64,000 bases of DNA from NCBI RefSeq assembly GCF_947499585.1, contig NZ_CANMOO010000001.1, positions 1,488,001-1,552,000 on the forward strand, in the 5' to 3' direction. How positions within the stretch are numbered: position 1 is the stretch's first letter; the number at the start of each line of letters is the position of its first letter. Below are positions 27,210 through 35,133 of this stretch, piece after piece. The notes beneath the pieces were generated by a model that had not been told where the DNA came from, made no database searches, and saw only the letters and a list, made by a program, of their open reading frames with translations. The position numbers were made by a program, and so were the translations under genes. Origin of the DNA: an uncultured Allomuricauda sp. (GTDB taxonomy: Bacteria > Bacteroidota > Bacteroidia > Flavobacteriales > Flavobacteriaceae).

Positions 27210-28064
27210 TTATTTAATTATTTCTGATGTATCATGTAGCACTAGGAAAGGCACTGTACTGCTATAACCAATAGAATCCACGTTCTGTTTTAACAGCAAA
27301 CGCTCAAGAAATGAGTGCTTTTTGTTCATCATAACAATTAAATCCATATCGTTCTTTTCCACATGACTGTGCACCACATTAGGCATATATGCATCCGTGA
27401 TATCTTGAAAGACCACTGACAAACCTTTTAGCAAACCCTTCAAGTGTTCCTGGTTCTCTAATTGAATTGGAGTTAAATCATCTTCTTCAACAGCATGTAT
27501 CACATGCAATAAGGCCTTGTTTTTTGATACTATCTCTAACAATGGTTCCAACTCGTTGAGATTGTATTTTGATGCATAATCCGTAGGTAAAAGAACTTGT
27601 GTTACTTTTCTGAAATCATATTCCACGGGTACTGCCAACACAGGACGTTTTGATTTTCTGATAACATGCACCGTATTGGAACCCAAGAACAGTTCTTTTG
27701 CACCTGAAGCTCCCTGTGTGCCCATAACAACCATATATATGTCTTTGGTCTCGCAAACCTCCTTTATTTCATCTGTTGGGGTGTTGAAGGCGGAAAGTGT
27801 TTCAAATTGATGTTTAGGGTTCTTATATTTTTTTTCAATTCTTAACAGCGTCTGTTCCAATCCACCCAATGATAAATCCACACCTACATCTGGTATGGCA
27901 CTATGAACCGGCCCCCCGACCATGTAATCTACTCTATAGAATGATGGGGTATACGTGTTTAAAACATAGAACAAACACGCTTCATTTTCAAAAAATTGAA
28001 GTGCGTAGTCAATAGCGTTCCAAGCGTTTTTAGAGAAATCGGTGGGTAAGAGTATCTTTTTCAT
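27210..28064 (-). CDS. universal stress protein, two Usp domains
   Basis: 284 aa. ATP loop MGTQGASGAKELFLGSNT intact in the first domain; second domain begins at QVLLPTDYASKY and carries NKKHSFLERLLLK. Closest in layout to the product at 23708-24556: both have the YTP-x4-RVDYM segment near residue 40-50, so these two may be a recent duplicate pair. Second gene of the four-Usp operon. Confidence 0.92.
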   Translation of the reverse strand: MKKILLPTDFSKNAWNAIDYALQFFENEACLFYVLNTYTPSFYRVDYMVGGPVHSAIPDVGVDLSLGGLEQTLLRIEKKYKNPKHQFETLSAFNTPTDEIKEVCETKDIYMVVMGTQGASGAKELFLGSNTVHVIRKSKRPVLAVPVEYDFRKVTQVLLPTDYASKYNLNELEPLLEIVSKNKALLHVIHAVEEDDLTPIQLENQEHLKGLLKGLSVVFQDITDAYMPNVVHSHVEKNDMDLIVMMNKKHSFLERLLLKQNVDSIGYSSTVPFLVLHDTSEIIK

Positions 28065-28076
28065 TTTTCTAACTAT

Positions 28077-28928
28077 TTATCTAGGTAAATTCTGCATGAC
28101 CAGAAAAGGAATTTTAATCTTTAGACCTAATTCATCAACAGAAGAACGGTACAGCATATCTTCAAAAAATGAATGTCTTGAATTGACCATTGCCAACATA
28201 CCAACATTGTTTTGGGTTATGTATTCCAATATGGCCTCAACCCTATTTTGAGTAGGAATCATTTTAAAGGAGAGATAGGCTTTTGAAAGTGTGCGTTTTA
28301 AGAATAACTTGTTGTCTTCCTGTCTATGGCTCAACACTTCAAAATCTGAAATATGGACACAATGAATTTCTGATTTGAACTCTCCTGCTAAATTGCCCAA
28401 AAGCTTTAATTCCCTTCTTTTATAAGGCAACATATAATCTGTAGGAAACATAATAACTTTGGGTTGTCTGTGTTCAAAATCTTGGGGGATTGCCAAAACC
28501 GGGCATTTAACGTATTTAAAAACCTCAATGGTAAAACTTCCAAAAGTTGTTTTATGGTCGCTGGTTTCTCCCTTAGTCCCCATTACTATCAAATCTAGGT
28601 TGAGCTGATCTACAAAGTCATTTACGCCATCCACCAAACTGTCAAAAGATGCAACTGCGTGGAAAACGTGCAAAGGGTTTGGGGGCATCCCAATTACTGA
28701 TTGGATCAATACATCCAATTCTTTTTCAACTTCCAGTCTAATATCTCTTTCCGCCTTTTTCCTTTCACTAACAGTTGAATTATTAAACCTTCCATAGACT
28801 TTATCGGCAAAAGCATTCATAATATAGAACTCAGTCCTTGTGTTCTTATAAAGCTCTTGCGCATATTTTAGAGCATGTAGCGCATTTTCTGAGAAATCTG
28901 TTGGGACAAGGATAACATTCATAGTCAA
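28077..28928 (-). CDS. universal stress protein, two Usp domains
   Basis: 283 aa. First domain starts VILVPTDFSENALHA; its nucleotide loop is altered (MGTKGETSDHKTTFGSFT: second Gly missing), so ATP binding may be lost. Second domain starts VIMFPTDYMLPYKR and carries NSRHSFFEDMLYR. First gene of the four-Usp operon, under the dyad promoter 28939-28981. Confidence 0.9.
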   Translation of the reverse strand: MTMNVILVPTDFSENALHALKYAQELYKNTRTEFYIMNAFADKVYGRFNNSTVSERKKAERDIRLEVEKELDVLIQSVIGMPPNPLHVFHAVASFDSLVDGVNDFVDQLNLDLIVMGTKGETSDHKTTFGSFTIEVFKYVKCPVLAIPQDFEHRQPKVIMFPTDYMLPYKRRELKLLGNLAGEFKSEIHCVHISDFEVLSHRQEDNKLFLKRTLSKAYLSFKMIPTQNRVEAILEYITQNNVGMLAMVNSRHSFFEDMLYRSSVDELGLKIKIPFLVMQNLPR

Positions 28929-28938
28929 AAACTTTGAC

Positions 28939-28981
28939 TAAAAGTATACTAAGACCAAAAGGCATAAAATGATATTGGTCA
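28939..28981 (-). promoter_or_regulatory. Crp-type dyad + -7 box, promoter of the four-usp operon
   Basis: Dyad TGATATTGGTCA (28970-28981), 23 nt, then minus-strand TACTTTTA (28946-28939; 5 of 6). Expected start near 28934, only about 6 nt before the ATG, so the mRNA would have a very short leader. Confidence 0.66.
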
Positions 28982-29004
28982 ATTAATGAGTTGTATCACC
29001 CTAG

Positions 29005-29826
29005 TTATTCATGGATAACATAAAACGGGTTTTTAGTATGGAAGCTAATTTTTTCTACAATCGAGTCGAAAAGAATCTGTTGTATAAAATTAAGGTTTTT
29101 TGCTACCATTATAATCATATCAATATCCCTGCTTTCCACAAAACACTGTATGGCAGATTTTACATTTTTATTTGTTATTGTATGAAAACTAAATCCTTTT
29201 TGGAAAGATTCTTCAAAGAAATCGAACAAATATTCTTTGTTCTGTTCTTGATTAGAATTAAGTTTCTGGTCTTGTTTGGACACATTCATTATCCTAATTT
29301 GTCCATCACTTAAATGAAGTATTTCTGTAATAGAACTTAGAATACTATGGGAATAAAAAATATTAAAGTCTGTGGGAAATGCCAATTCAGAGGGTTTTGA
29401 AAAAACAACTTCTTTGGGTATTACCAATGTGTTGCACTGCACTTTGGTAATAACATCCCCAGCATTACTGCCAACTACTTTTTCTCTTAACCCAGATACC
29501 CCTTTGGTTCCCATGGCAATAAGATCAATGCCTTTGTCTTCTATTTGTTTTTTTACAGATTCTATAAAGAAACCGTGTTCATTGATAGCAAAAAAAGAAT
29601 GATTGTTATTTGTACTCTGCTGTCTGGTTTTATCCATCAGTTTGGATAATACATCTTTTGCACCGTTTACGGGTTTGCCTAATACAGTTTTCCTTTCAGA
29701 ATTTAAAATTGTATTGACATGTAACAGATAAAAATTACAATCCATTGAATAAAACAAACCTTGGGCATATCTCAGTGCATTTTCAGAATATTCTGAAAAA
29801 TCTATGGGAATCAAAATATTTTTCAT
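29005..29826 (-). CDS. universal stress protein, two Usp domains
   Basis: 273 aa. First domain starts ILIPIDFSEYSENALRYAQ and has an intact ATP loop MGTKGVSGLREKVVGSNA. The second domain starts ELAFPTDFNIFY and has the altered AKNLNFIQQILF instead of the loop. More distant from the tandem copies. Own dyad promoter at 29846-29888, between this gene and the response regulator. Confidence 0.9.
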   Translation of the reverse strand: MKNILIPIDFSEYSENALRYAQGLFYSMDCNFYLLHVNTILNSERKTVLGKPVNGAKDVLSKLMDKTRQQSTNNNHSFFAINEHGFFIESVKKQIEDKGIDLIAMGTKGVSGLREKVVGSNAGDVITKVQCNTLVIPKEVVFSKPSELAFPTDFNIFYSHSILSSITEILHLSDGQIRIMNVSKQDQKLNSNQEQNKEYLFDFFEESFQKGFSFHTITNKNVKSAIQCFVESRDIDMIIMVAKNLNFIQQILFDSIVEKISFHTKNPFYVIHE

Positions 29827-29845
29827 TGTTAATGAAATAACACAA

Positions 29846-29888
29846 CTAAGTTAACGTCATGAATATCAATTATGAATGATAAATATCA
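29846..29888 (-). promoter_or_regulatory. Crp-type dyad + -7 box, promoter of usp (29005-29826)
   Basis: Dyad TGATAAATATCA (29877-29888), 23 nt, then minus-strand TAACTTAG (29853-29846; 5 of 6). Expected start near 29841, 15 nt before the ATG. Confidence 0.65.
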
Positions 29889-29920
29889 TTTTGACACAAT
29901 GGTAAAAACCACTACAGATT

Positions 29921-30970
29921 TTAATTAATGTACTGTAAAGATTCTTGATCTAAAATCCGGATTTTTCTATTTTCAACGCTAATCAATCCTTCATTTTTAA
30001 AATCGGACAAAGTTCTAATAAGGCTTTCTGTAGCAATACCGGCTACATTGGCAAGATCTCCTCTGGTAATTTGTAAGGGTTTTTCCAGTCCTTGATTCAT
30101 TGCTTTTTCAAACTGCAGCAAGGTTCTGGCGGTTTTTTTCCTAACAGAACTGTATGCCATTTGAAGAAGCTGCTCTTTTATCTGTGAAATATTACCGGCC
30201 ATTACTTCCATAAGTTCTAAAGAGACCTTTTGGTTTTCTTCAAGAATGGTTTTAAGCTTAGATTTAGAAATACCAACAAGTTCAACATCTTCAATAGCAA
30301 CTGCGCATTCTTGATAAGGTATATTTTCCATTAAAGAAGTAAATCCAAGAAATTCATCAGCTGCATACAAAGCAGTAATCAGTTCTTTTCCTTGTTCTTC
30401 CAATTTATAGCATTTTGCAACTCCTTTAAGTATTAAGTAGACGTTATTAGAGTGGTCTCCTTCATTATATATGGTCTCTTCTTTCTTAAAAGAGTATTGT
30501 TCTCCATGATCATCAAAAAAGTTTTTGAGCTCATGCAAAGACCGTATTTCGTTTTTGTTCTTAATTGCTTCAAAACGGGCAGAAAAAGCACTGTCCATCA
30601 GTTTTGCCTTTTCAAGCCTTGAATGAATGGCACTTAACAGTTCTTCTTCTTCAAAAGGTTTGGTGAGGTAATCATCTGCCCCCATATCCATTCCTCTTCT
30701 AACATCTTGGCGCTCGGTCTTGGCTGAAACAAAAATGAATGGAATATGCTTGGTCTCTTCATAAGATGATAACACTTCAAGTACGCCATATCCATCTAGT
30801 TCTGGCATCATAATATCGCATAAAATAAGGTCTGGGCGCTCCCTTTTTGCAATTTCAATGGCAATCATTCCGTTTGCAGCATCAAATACCATAAATCCTG
30901 ATAAATCAAGCAGCTCCGCAATATTTTCACGGAGGGACAAATCATCTTCAACTAAAAGAATTTTTTTCAC
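29921..30970 (-). CDS. response regulator REC - cNMP-binding - Crp/FNR HTH, candidate island master regulator
   Basis: 349 aa from a GTG at 30970, chosen because it is preceded by AGGAAAAGG, gives the expected REC start (KKILLVEDD) and lies 10 nt after the kinase stop; the longer frame would overlap the kinase by 71 nt. REC domain 1-118: acidic pocket Glu8/Asp9/Asp10, phosphoacceptor Asp52, switch Lys104. A cyclic-nucleotide-type barrel covers about 140-250 and lacks FNR-like Fe-S cysteines. The HTH helix IATESLIRTLSDFK retains the Glu and Arg that contact bases in Crp (Glu181, Arg185), which suits a TGA-N6-TCA site. Predicted activator of the 14 dyad promoters. Confidence 0.9.
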   Translation of the reverse strand: MKKILLVEDDLSLRENIAELLDLSGFMVFDAANGMIAIEIAKRERPDLILCDIMMPELDGYGVLEVLSSYEETKHIPFIFVSAKTERQDVRRGMDMGADDYLTKPFEEEELLSAIHSRLEKAKLMDSAFSARFEAIKNKNEIRSLHELKNFFDDHGEQYSFKKEETIYNEGDHSNNVYLILKGVAKCYKLEEQGKELITALYAADEFLGFTSLMENIPYQECAVAIEDVELVGISKSKLKTILEENQKVSLELMEVMAGNISQIKEQLLQMAYSSVRKKTARTLLQFEKAMNQGLEKPLQITRGDLANVAGIATESLIRTLSDFKNEGLISVENRKIRILDQESLQYIN

Positions 30971-30980
30971 CTTTTCCTGT

Positions 30981-32477
30981 TTAAATTGGAATTTCCAGTA
31001 TAAAAATAGAGCCTTTTCCCAATTCACTTTCAAATGTAACATTACCGCCAAGGTTAATCAAGTGTTGTCTTGCAATATTAAGTCCAATACCAGTGCCTTG
31101 GGTGGTTAAAACATTACTTGCCCTAAAGTACCTTTCAAAAATAAATGGTTGCTCTTCTTTAGGAATACCAACACCCTGATCTACTACATGAATCATCATT
31201 GCATTTTGACTGCGCTTTACAATCAGTTCTATAGATGTATTCTCAGGAGAGTATTTTATGGCATTATGTACCAAATTAGATAATGCAAGGGCCATTACTT
31301 TCTCATCAAATTTTATGGAAATGTCATCAATGTTCTTAGGGTATAAAATACGTTGCCCCTCTTTTAATAGTGTATTTGCGCTATAAACAACTTCATTGAT
31401 CAATTTGCTTAATGGGAATAGAGCTGGATTATAGGTAACCTTGCCAGATTCTAACCTTTCAAGTGAAAGAAAGTCTGTAAGGATGTCATCCAAATGTTTG
31501 ACTTTGGATTTGATTGTTTCAATATGCTTATTCCGTTTTTCTTGCTGATCGGTCTCGGTATATTTGGACAATAGCGCCGTAGAAGTCAAAATACTGGTCA
31601 AAGGGGTTTTAAATTCATGGGATACTAAAGATAAAAATTTGGTCTTTAGTTCATTTAGTTTTTTCTCTGCTTTTAATGCCTCGCTAAGTTGCTCTGTGCG
31701 TTCTTCGACCTTTTTTTCAAGATTCTGTGTGTACCCTTTTCTTTCGGTTATGTCAAGAACAATGGCTACGCCAACCCGTTTTTTTCCGATTTTTGATAAT
31801 TGCAGGTGAACTTCCACAGGATATGTGGAACCATCTTTTCGCTGGTGCATGGTTTCAAACTCAATCTTTTCCTTTTTATTCTTTAGGAGAGGTCTAAGAA
31901 GCCTGGTAAAACTTTCTTTTGAAAGCTCTGGTTTTATATCCAATATGGACATTTGTTCCAATTCTTCAATTGAATAGCCAAGATTCAATTGTGCGCCGTG
32001 ATTAACATTTAAGAAAGTAAATGTATTATAATCAAAAACGAATATTTCATTTAGGGATTCATTAAAAATCCGGAACCAATGGTTAATCGCCTGTTCTGCT
32101 TTTTTACGTTCTGAAATATCGATTACCAAGGCCATCACATAATCTTTTCTCAATAATTTGAATGAATTTAGGCCGATTTCAACAGGGAACCCAGCACCAT
32201 CTTTTCTAATGCCCTCAAGGTCCAAACCCAAACCCATACTTCTTTTTCCGCCCTCTTTTATAAATTCACCAAAATGTCCTTCGTGACAGCTTCTAGATTT
32301 CTTGGGCAATAAAGTTTCTAAAGATTTTCCATTAAGTTCTTCCTTAGCATACCCAAACATTTTATTTGCCACGGCATTACTGGCAACGATAAGCTGTCTG
32401 TCATTTACTATGAGAATTCCCTCAGAAATTGCTTCTGAAAGGATTTTAAAAATATTATTTTCTTCAAATAGTTTCAC
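30981..32477 (-). CDS. soluble PAS-PAS histidine kinase
   Basis: 498 aa from a GTG start. Two PAS domains (about 8-125 and 133-250) resemble the FixL/redox-sensor type, then an HisKA domain with SHEFKTPLT (phospho-His about 281) and an HATPase domain with NLVHNAIKYS, DQGVGIP and GTGIGLNIA. There is no membrane helix, so the signal is cytosolic, for example oxygen or redox state through a PAS ligand; no heme residue can be assigned. Cotranscribed with the Crp-type response regulator, 10 nt gap. Confidence 0.93.
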   Translation of the reverse strand: MKLFEENNIFKILSEAISEGILIVNDRQLIVASNAVANKMFGYAKEELNGKSLETLLPKKSRSCHEGHFGEFIKEGGKRSMGLGLDLEGIRKDGAGFPVEIGLNSFKLLRKDYVMALVIDISERKKAEQAINHWFRIFNESLNEIFVFDYNTFTFLNVNHGAQLNLGYSIEELEQMSILDIKPELSKESFTRLLRPLLKNKKEKIEFETMHQRKDGSTYPVEVHLQLSKIGKKRVGVAIVLDITERKGYTQNLEKKVEERTEQLSEALKAEKKLNELKTKFLSLVSHEFKTPLTSILTSTALLSKYTETDQQEKRNKHIETIKSKVKHLDDILTDFLSLERLESGKVTYNPALFPLSKLINEVVYSANTLLKEGQRILYPKNIDDISIKFDEKVMALALSNLVHNAIKYSPENTSIELIVKRSQNAMMIHVVDQGVGIPKEEQPFIFERYFRASNVLTTQGTGIGLNIARQHLINLGGNVTFESELGKGSIFILEIPI

Positions 32478-32500
32478 AACTTAAAGGTAACTCTTATTAC

Positions 32501-32543
32501 TGATTTTGGTCATAGAAAAAAGATTTCATGACTGTTACTTTTG
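32501..32543 (+). promoter_or_regulatory. Crp-type dyad + -7 box, promoter of TerB-like gene, overlapping the kinase promoter region
   Basis: Dyad TGATTTTGGTCA (32501-32512), 23 nt, then TACTTTTG (32536-32543, exact). Expected start near 32548, so the TTG at 32545 is too early and the ATG at 32566 is the real start. On the other strand a TACCTTTA box (32489-32482) could serve the kinase; the dyad would then sit near -29 and block it, implying autorepression (inference). Confidence 0.72.
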
Positions 32544-32565
32544 ATTGAACATTAATATTAGCGGT

Positions 32566-32973
32566 ATGTTAGATTCTAAAGAAGAAATAGGAAAAGTGTT
32601 TTACCAAAACCTGGGCAAACTTTTTTATGCAGTTGCACAAGCGGATCATAGTGTGCATGTTAAGGAAATTGATAGATTGAAAGAAACAGTAAGGGAAAGC
32701 TTGTTGAAAGTAGACGATATTGAGGATGAATATGGCACAGATGCAGCTTTTCAGATTGAAAGTGTCTTTGATTGGTTATTGGAATATGAAAAGAATGGTG
32801 AAGAGTGTTATGAGGAATTTGAAGCCTTTTATACTGAACATCGTAAATTGTTCAGTGAAGAAATAAAGTATTTAATTAAATCTACATCAAAAGCCGTAGC
32901 ATCTGCATTTGCAGGGAGAAATAAATCTGAACTCATCTTGCTGGGCAGACTGGAATTACTTTTTAGAGGGTAA
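32566..32973 (+). CDS. TerB-like protein
   Basis: 135 aa from the ATG at 32566. All-helical; the segment LGKLFYAVAQADHSVHVKEIDRLKETV matches the TerB-type pattern in which the Asp/His/Glu residues may bind metal. Family members occur in tellurite-resistance and stress contexts. Under the dyad promoter 32501-32543. Its stop is directly followed by the stop of the convergent Usp gene. Confidence 0.7.
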   Translation: MLDSKEEIGKVFYQNLGKLFYAVAQADHSVHVKEIDRLKETVRESLLKVDDIEDEYGTDAAFQIESVFDWLLEYEKNGEECYEEFEAFYTEHRKLFSEEIKYLIKSTSKAVASAFAGRNKSELILLGRLELLFRG

Positions 32974-33795
32974 TCAAATTTTAATCGTCATTATTGGGGT
33001 ATTTGCCTGGTTGGCCACACTTTCTCCTATGCTTCCCATAAAAAAATGAGCCAAACCTATTCTACCATGGGTTGGTATAGCCACAATATCTGCAGATATA
33101 TCACTGGCATAATTGAATATTCCTTGTTCAATGGAATAATCATTATAAATTTTGATAGGTATTTCTTCTCCTATCAAGGATGTAAATGCGTCTATTTTCT
33201 CTTGTATTTGAGAATTGCTCATAAAATTAATACCAATGGTATTGATATACACAAGATGAAGCCTTGCAGAAAATGTCAAGGCAAAATCTTTAACCTTGTT
33301 GAAAGCACTACAGTTTTCAGGTTTTAAATCACATGCAAAAACAATGTTATTAATGTCAAAACTTGAGCGTTTCTTTTTTATTACAATTACCGGCACCTCT
33401 GCAGTTCGTATTACTTTTTCGGTATTCGAGCCCACAAAGAAGGTTTTTAAACCACTAATGCCATGAGAGCCCATAACTATTAAGTCGATATTTTGTTCTT
33501 TGGCCACTAAATTAACCTCACTAAAAATCTTGAAGTTTTGGAGTACCGTTTTAACCACCACGTTTTTTAGATAGGGTTTATCCGTAAACGTTTTTATTTT
33601 GTCCTTGGCTAATTTGATGTAGTATTTAGCCTCTTCTTGTTCCTCAAGTTCAGATTTGGAAAGAACAGACTCAGAAAGACCAATCATATGAAAAATAACA
33701 ATACTAGCATTTTGTTCTTTTGCAATTTGGGCCGCCACTTCCAAGGCATATTCTGAATATTCAGAAAAATCAACTGGTACCAATATTTTTTTCAT
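32974..33795 (-). CDS. universal stress protein, both Usp domains intact
   Basis: 273 aa. Differs from the other seven: both domains keep the ATP loop, MGSHGISGLKTFFVGSNT in the first and PTHGRIGLAHFFMGSIG in the second. It is therefore closer to ordinary tandem Usps. Divergent from the DUF2267 gene and sharing the bidirectional promoter at 33822-33895. Confidence 0.93.
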   Translation of the reverse strand: MKKILVPVDFSEYSEYALEVAAQIAKEQNASIVIFHMIGLSESVLSKSELEEQEEAKYYIKLAKDKIKTFTDKPYLKNVVVKTVLQNFKIFSEVNLVAKEQNIDLIVMGSHGISGLKTFFVGSNTEKVIRTAEVPVIVIKKKRSSFDINNIVFACDLKPENCSAFNKVKDFALTFSARLHLVYINTIGINFMSNSQIQEKIDAFTSLIGEEIPIKIYNDYSIEQGIFNYASDISADIVAIPTHGRIGLAHFFMGSIGESVANQANTPIMTIKI

Positions 33796-33821
33796 TGACT
33801 CTTTATATGAGAAATTGAATG

Positions 33822-33895
33822 CAAAAGTAAATGGCGAATTTACCCCGAACCATGACCTATGTCATTTTGTATCTAATTACCTACTCCAACCTTTG
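33822..33895. promoter_or_regulatory. bidirectional Crp-type promoter, usp / DUF2267
   Basis: Dyad TGACCTATGTCA (33853-33864) with minus-strand TACTTTTG (33829-33822, exact) and plus-strand AACCTTTG (33888-33895, one mismatch), each 23 nt away. Expected plus start near 33900, 18 nt before the DUF2267 ATG. Confidence 0.75.
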
Positions 33896-33917
33896 TGGTA
33901 ATCACTAAATAAAAAGT

Positions 33918-34370
33918 ATGGCACTTAATTTTAACAAATATGCCGCGGAAGGAAATAAGTTCATGAATGACTACACCAAGAAAATGAATCTTGGAGATAA
34001 TAAAGAGAAATCAGGACGCATTTTGAGTGCAATTCTTCATGCCTTGCGCGATATCATCCCAATACAGGAATCATTTCAGTTTATGGCACAATTGCCCATG
34101 TTTCTTAAAGCGGTTTACGTTCATGGCTGGAGCTTTCATGCTAAGAAAATTAAAACTAAGCATATGGCAGATTTTATTGATTTGGTTCGCCAACATGGCG
34201 GCCCGGCCGCAATCAACGATTATGAGTACAGTGATGAAGTTGCCGAAAGATATATCCAAACAACCTTTATTTTTTTAAGGAGGTATGTATCACTGGGTGA
34301 ATTGGAAGATATAAGGGATTCATTGCCCAAGGAATTAAAAAACATGGTGTATTCCAATATTATGTTTTAA
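33918..34370 (+). CDS. DUF2267 domain protein
   Basis: 150 aa, helical, cytosolic. The segment SGRILSAILHALRDIIPIQESFQFMAQLPMFLKAVYVHGW matches the DUF2267 core (ALR...L...FLAQLP..L). Function of the family is unknown; it is often found beside stress genes. Followed after 28 nt by the WG-repeat protein gene. Confidence 0.82.
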   Translation: MALNFNKYAAEGNKFMNDYTKKMNLGDNKEKSGRILSAILHALRDIIPIQESFQFMAQLPMFLKAVYVHGWSFHAKKIKTKHMADFIDLVRQHGGPAAINDYEYSDEVAERYIQTTFIFLRRYVSLGELEDIRDSLPKELKNMVYSNIMF

Positions 34371-34398
34371 AAGCAGTAAAAAAGAAAAAAAATAAGAG

Positions 34399-35019
34399 AT
34401 GAAAACAATAATAACAATACTAGCAATTTTTTTGAGTGCAACCTTAACCGCGCAATTACCAAAAGCTTTGGATGAAGTTGCTCCATTCAGTGAGGGTCTT
34501 GCAGGAATTAGGATGGGAAATCAATGGGCATTTATTGACGATTTGGGCAATATTATCATTGATTTTAGGGGAGATGTTTATTGGAACCCAAATGCGAATG
34601 ATTCATCAGAGGGTGTAAAAGCAATTAGATACCCAAAATTCACCAATGGGCGCTGTATCGTAAGAAAATATGTTGATGAAATTCCCATATATGGTTTTAT
34701 TGACACAAAGGGCGAGTTAGTAATTGAATATCAATTTTTAAACGTAAACCTTTTTAAAGATGGAGTTACCACAGGGATAATACATGAGAAAATTTTTAGG
34801 GGACGGAATGAATTCAAACTTAACATTTATGAAGACAAGTTTCATGAAGTATTAATGGATACTTCAGGTGAAATCATAGAATTTTTAGGAAGAAGGTATA
34901 ATATACAATTGAAGAAAAGCAGGTACGAACTTCCTCGTATTACATCAAAAATACTCAATGATAAATTAGTTGCAATAAGAGTTGAAGACAATTGGGAAAT
35001 TAGAAAATTAAACTTTTAG
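34399..35019 (+). CDS. exported WG-repeat-like protein
   Basis: 206 aa. Signal peptide to about residue 19 (LSATLTAQ). Two WG-type repeats: FSEGLAGIRMGNQWAFIDDLGNIII and FTNGRCIV-YGFIDTKGELVIEYQF. The C-terminal third has no recognised domain. Probably cotranscribed with the DUF2267 gene. Function unknown, exported. Confidence 0.75.
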   Translation: MKTIITILAIFLSATLTAQLPKALDEVAPFSEGLAGIRMGNQWAFIDDLGNIIIDFRGDVYWNPNANDSSEGVKAIRYPKFTNGRCIVRKYVDEIPIYGFIDTKGELVIEYQFLNVNLFKDGVTTGIIHEKIFRGRNEFKLNIYEDKFHEVLMDTSGEIIEFLGRRYNIQLKKSRYELPRITSKILNDKLVAIRVEDNWEIRKLNF

Positions 35020-35133
35020 AGGTTGGTTACCAGTATCCTTTTTTTTGAGCTTAGTAACCTTTGTTACTGTAATTGTAATACAGATTTTAGTACTTCATCA
35101 CATCAAAAAGTTATCATATAAAACATCTTATTT

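Noticed and set aside
22751..29826. Usp tandem array as a transposon- or phage-driven amplification
   Set aside because: Copies are strongly diverged, ordered head to tail with own promoters, and no transposase, terminal repeats or integrase genes are near.
29971..31051. Response regulator starting upstream at 31051 with 27 extra residues
   Set aside because: That part overlaps the kinase gene in another frame; the GTG at 30970 has a purine-rich site and the exact REC start.
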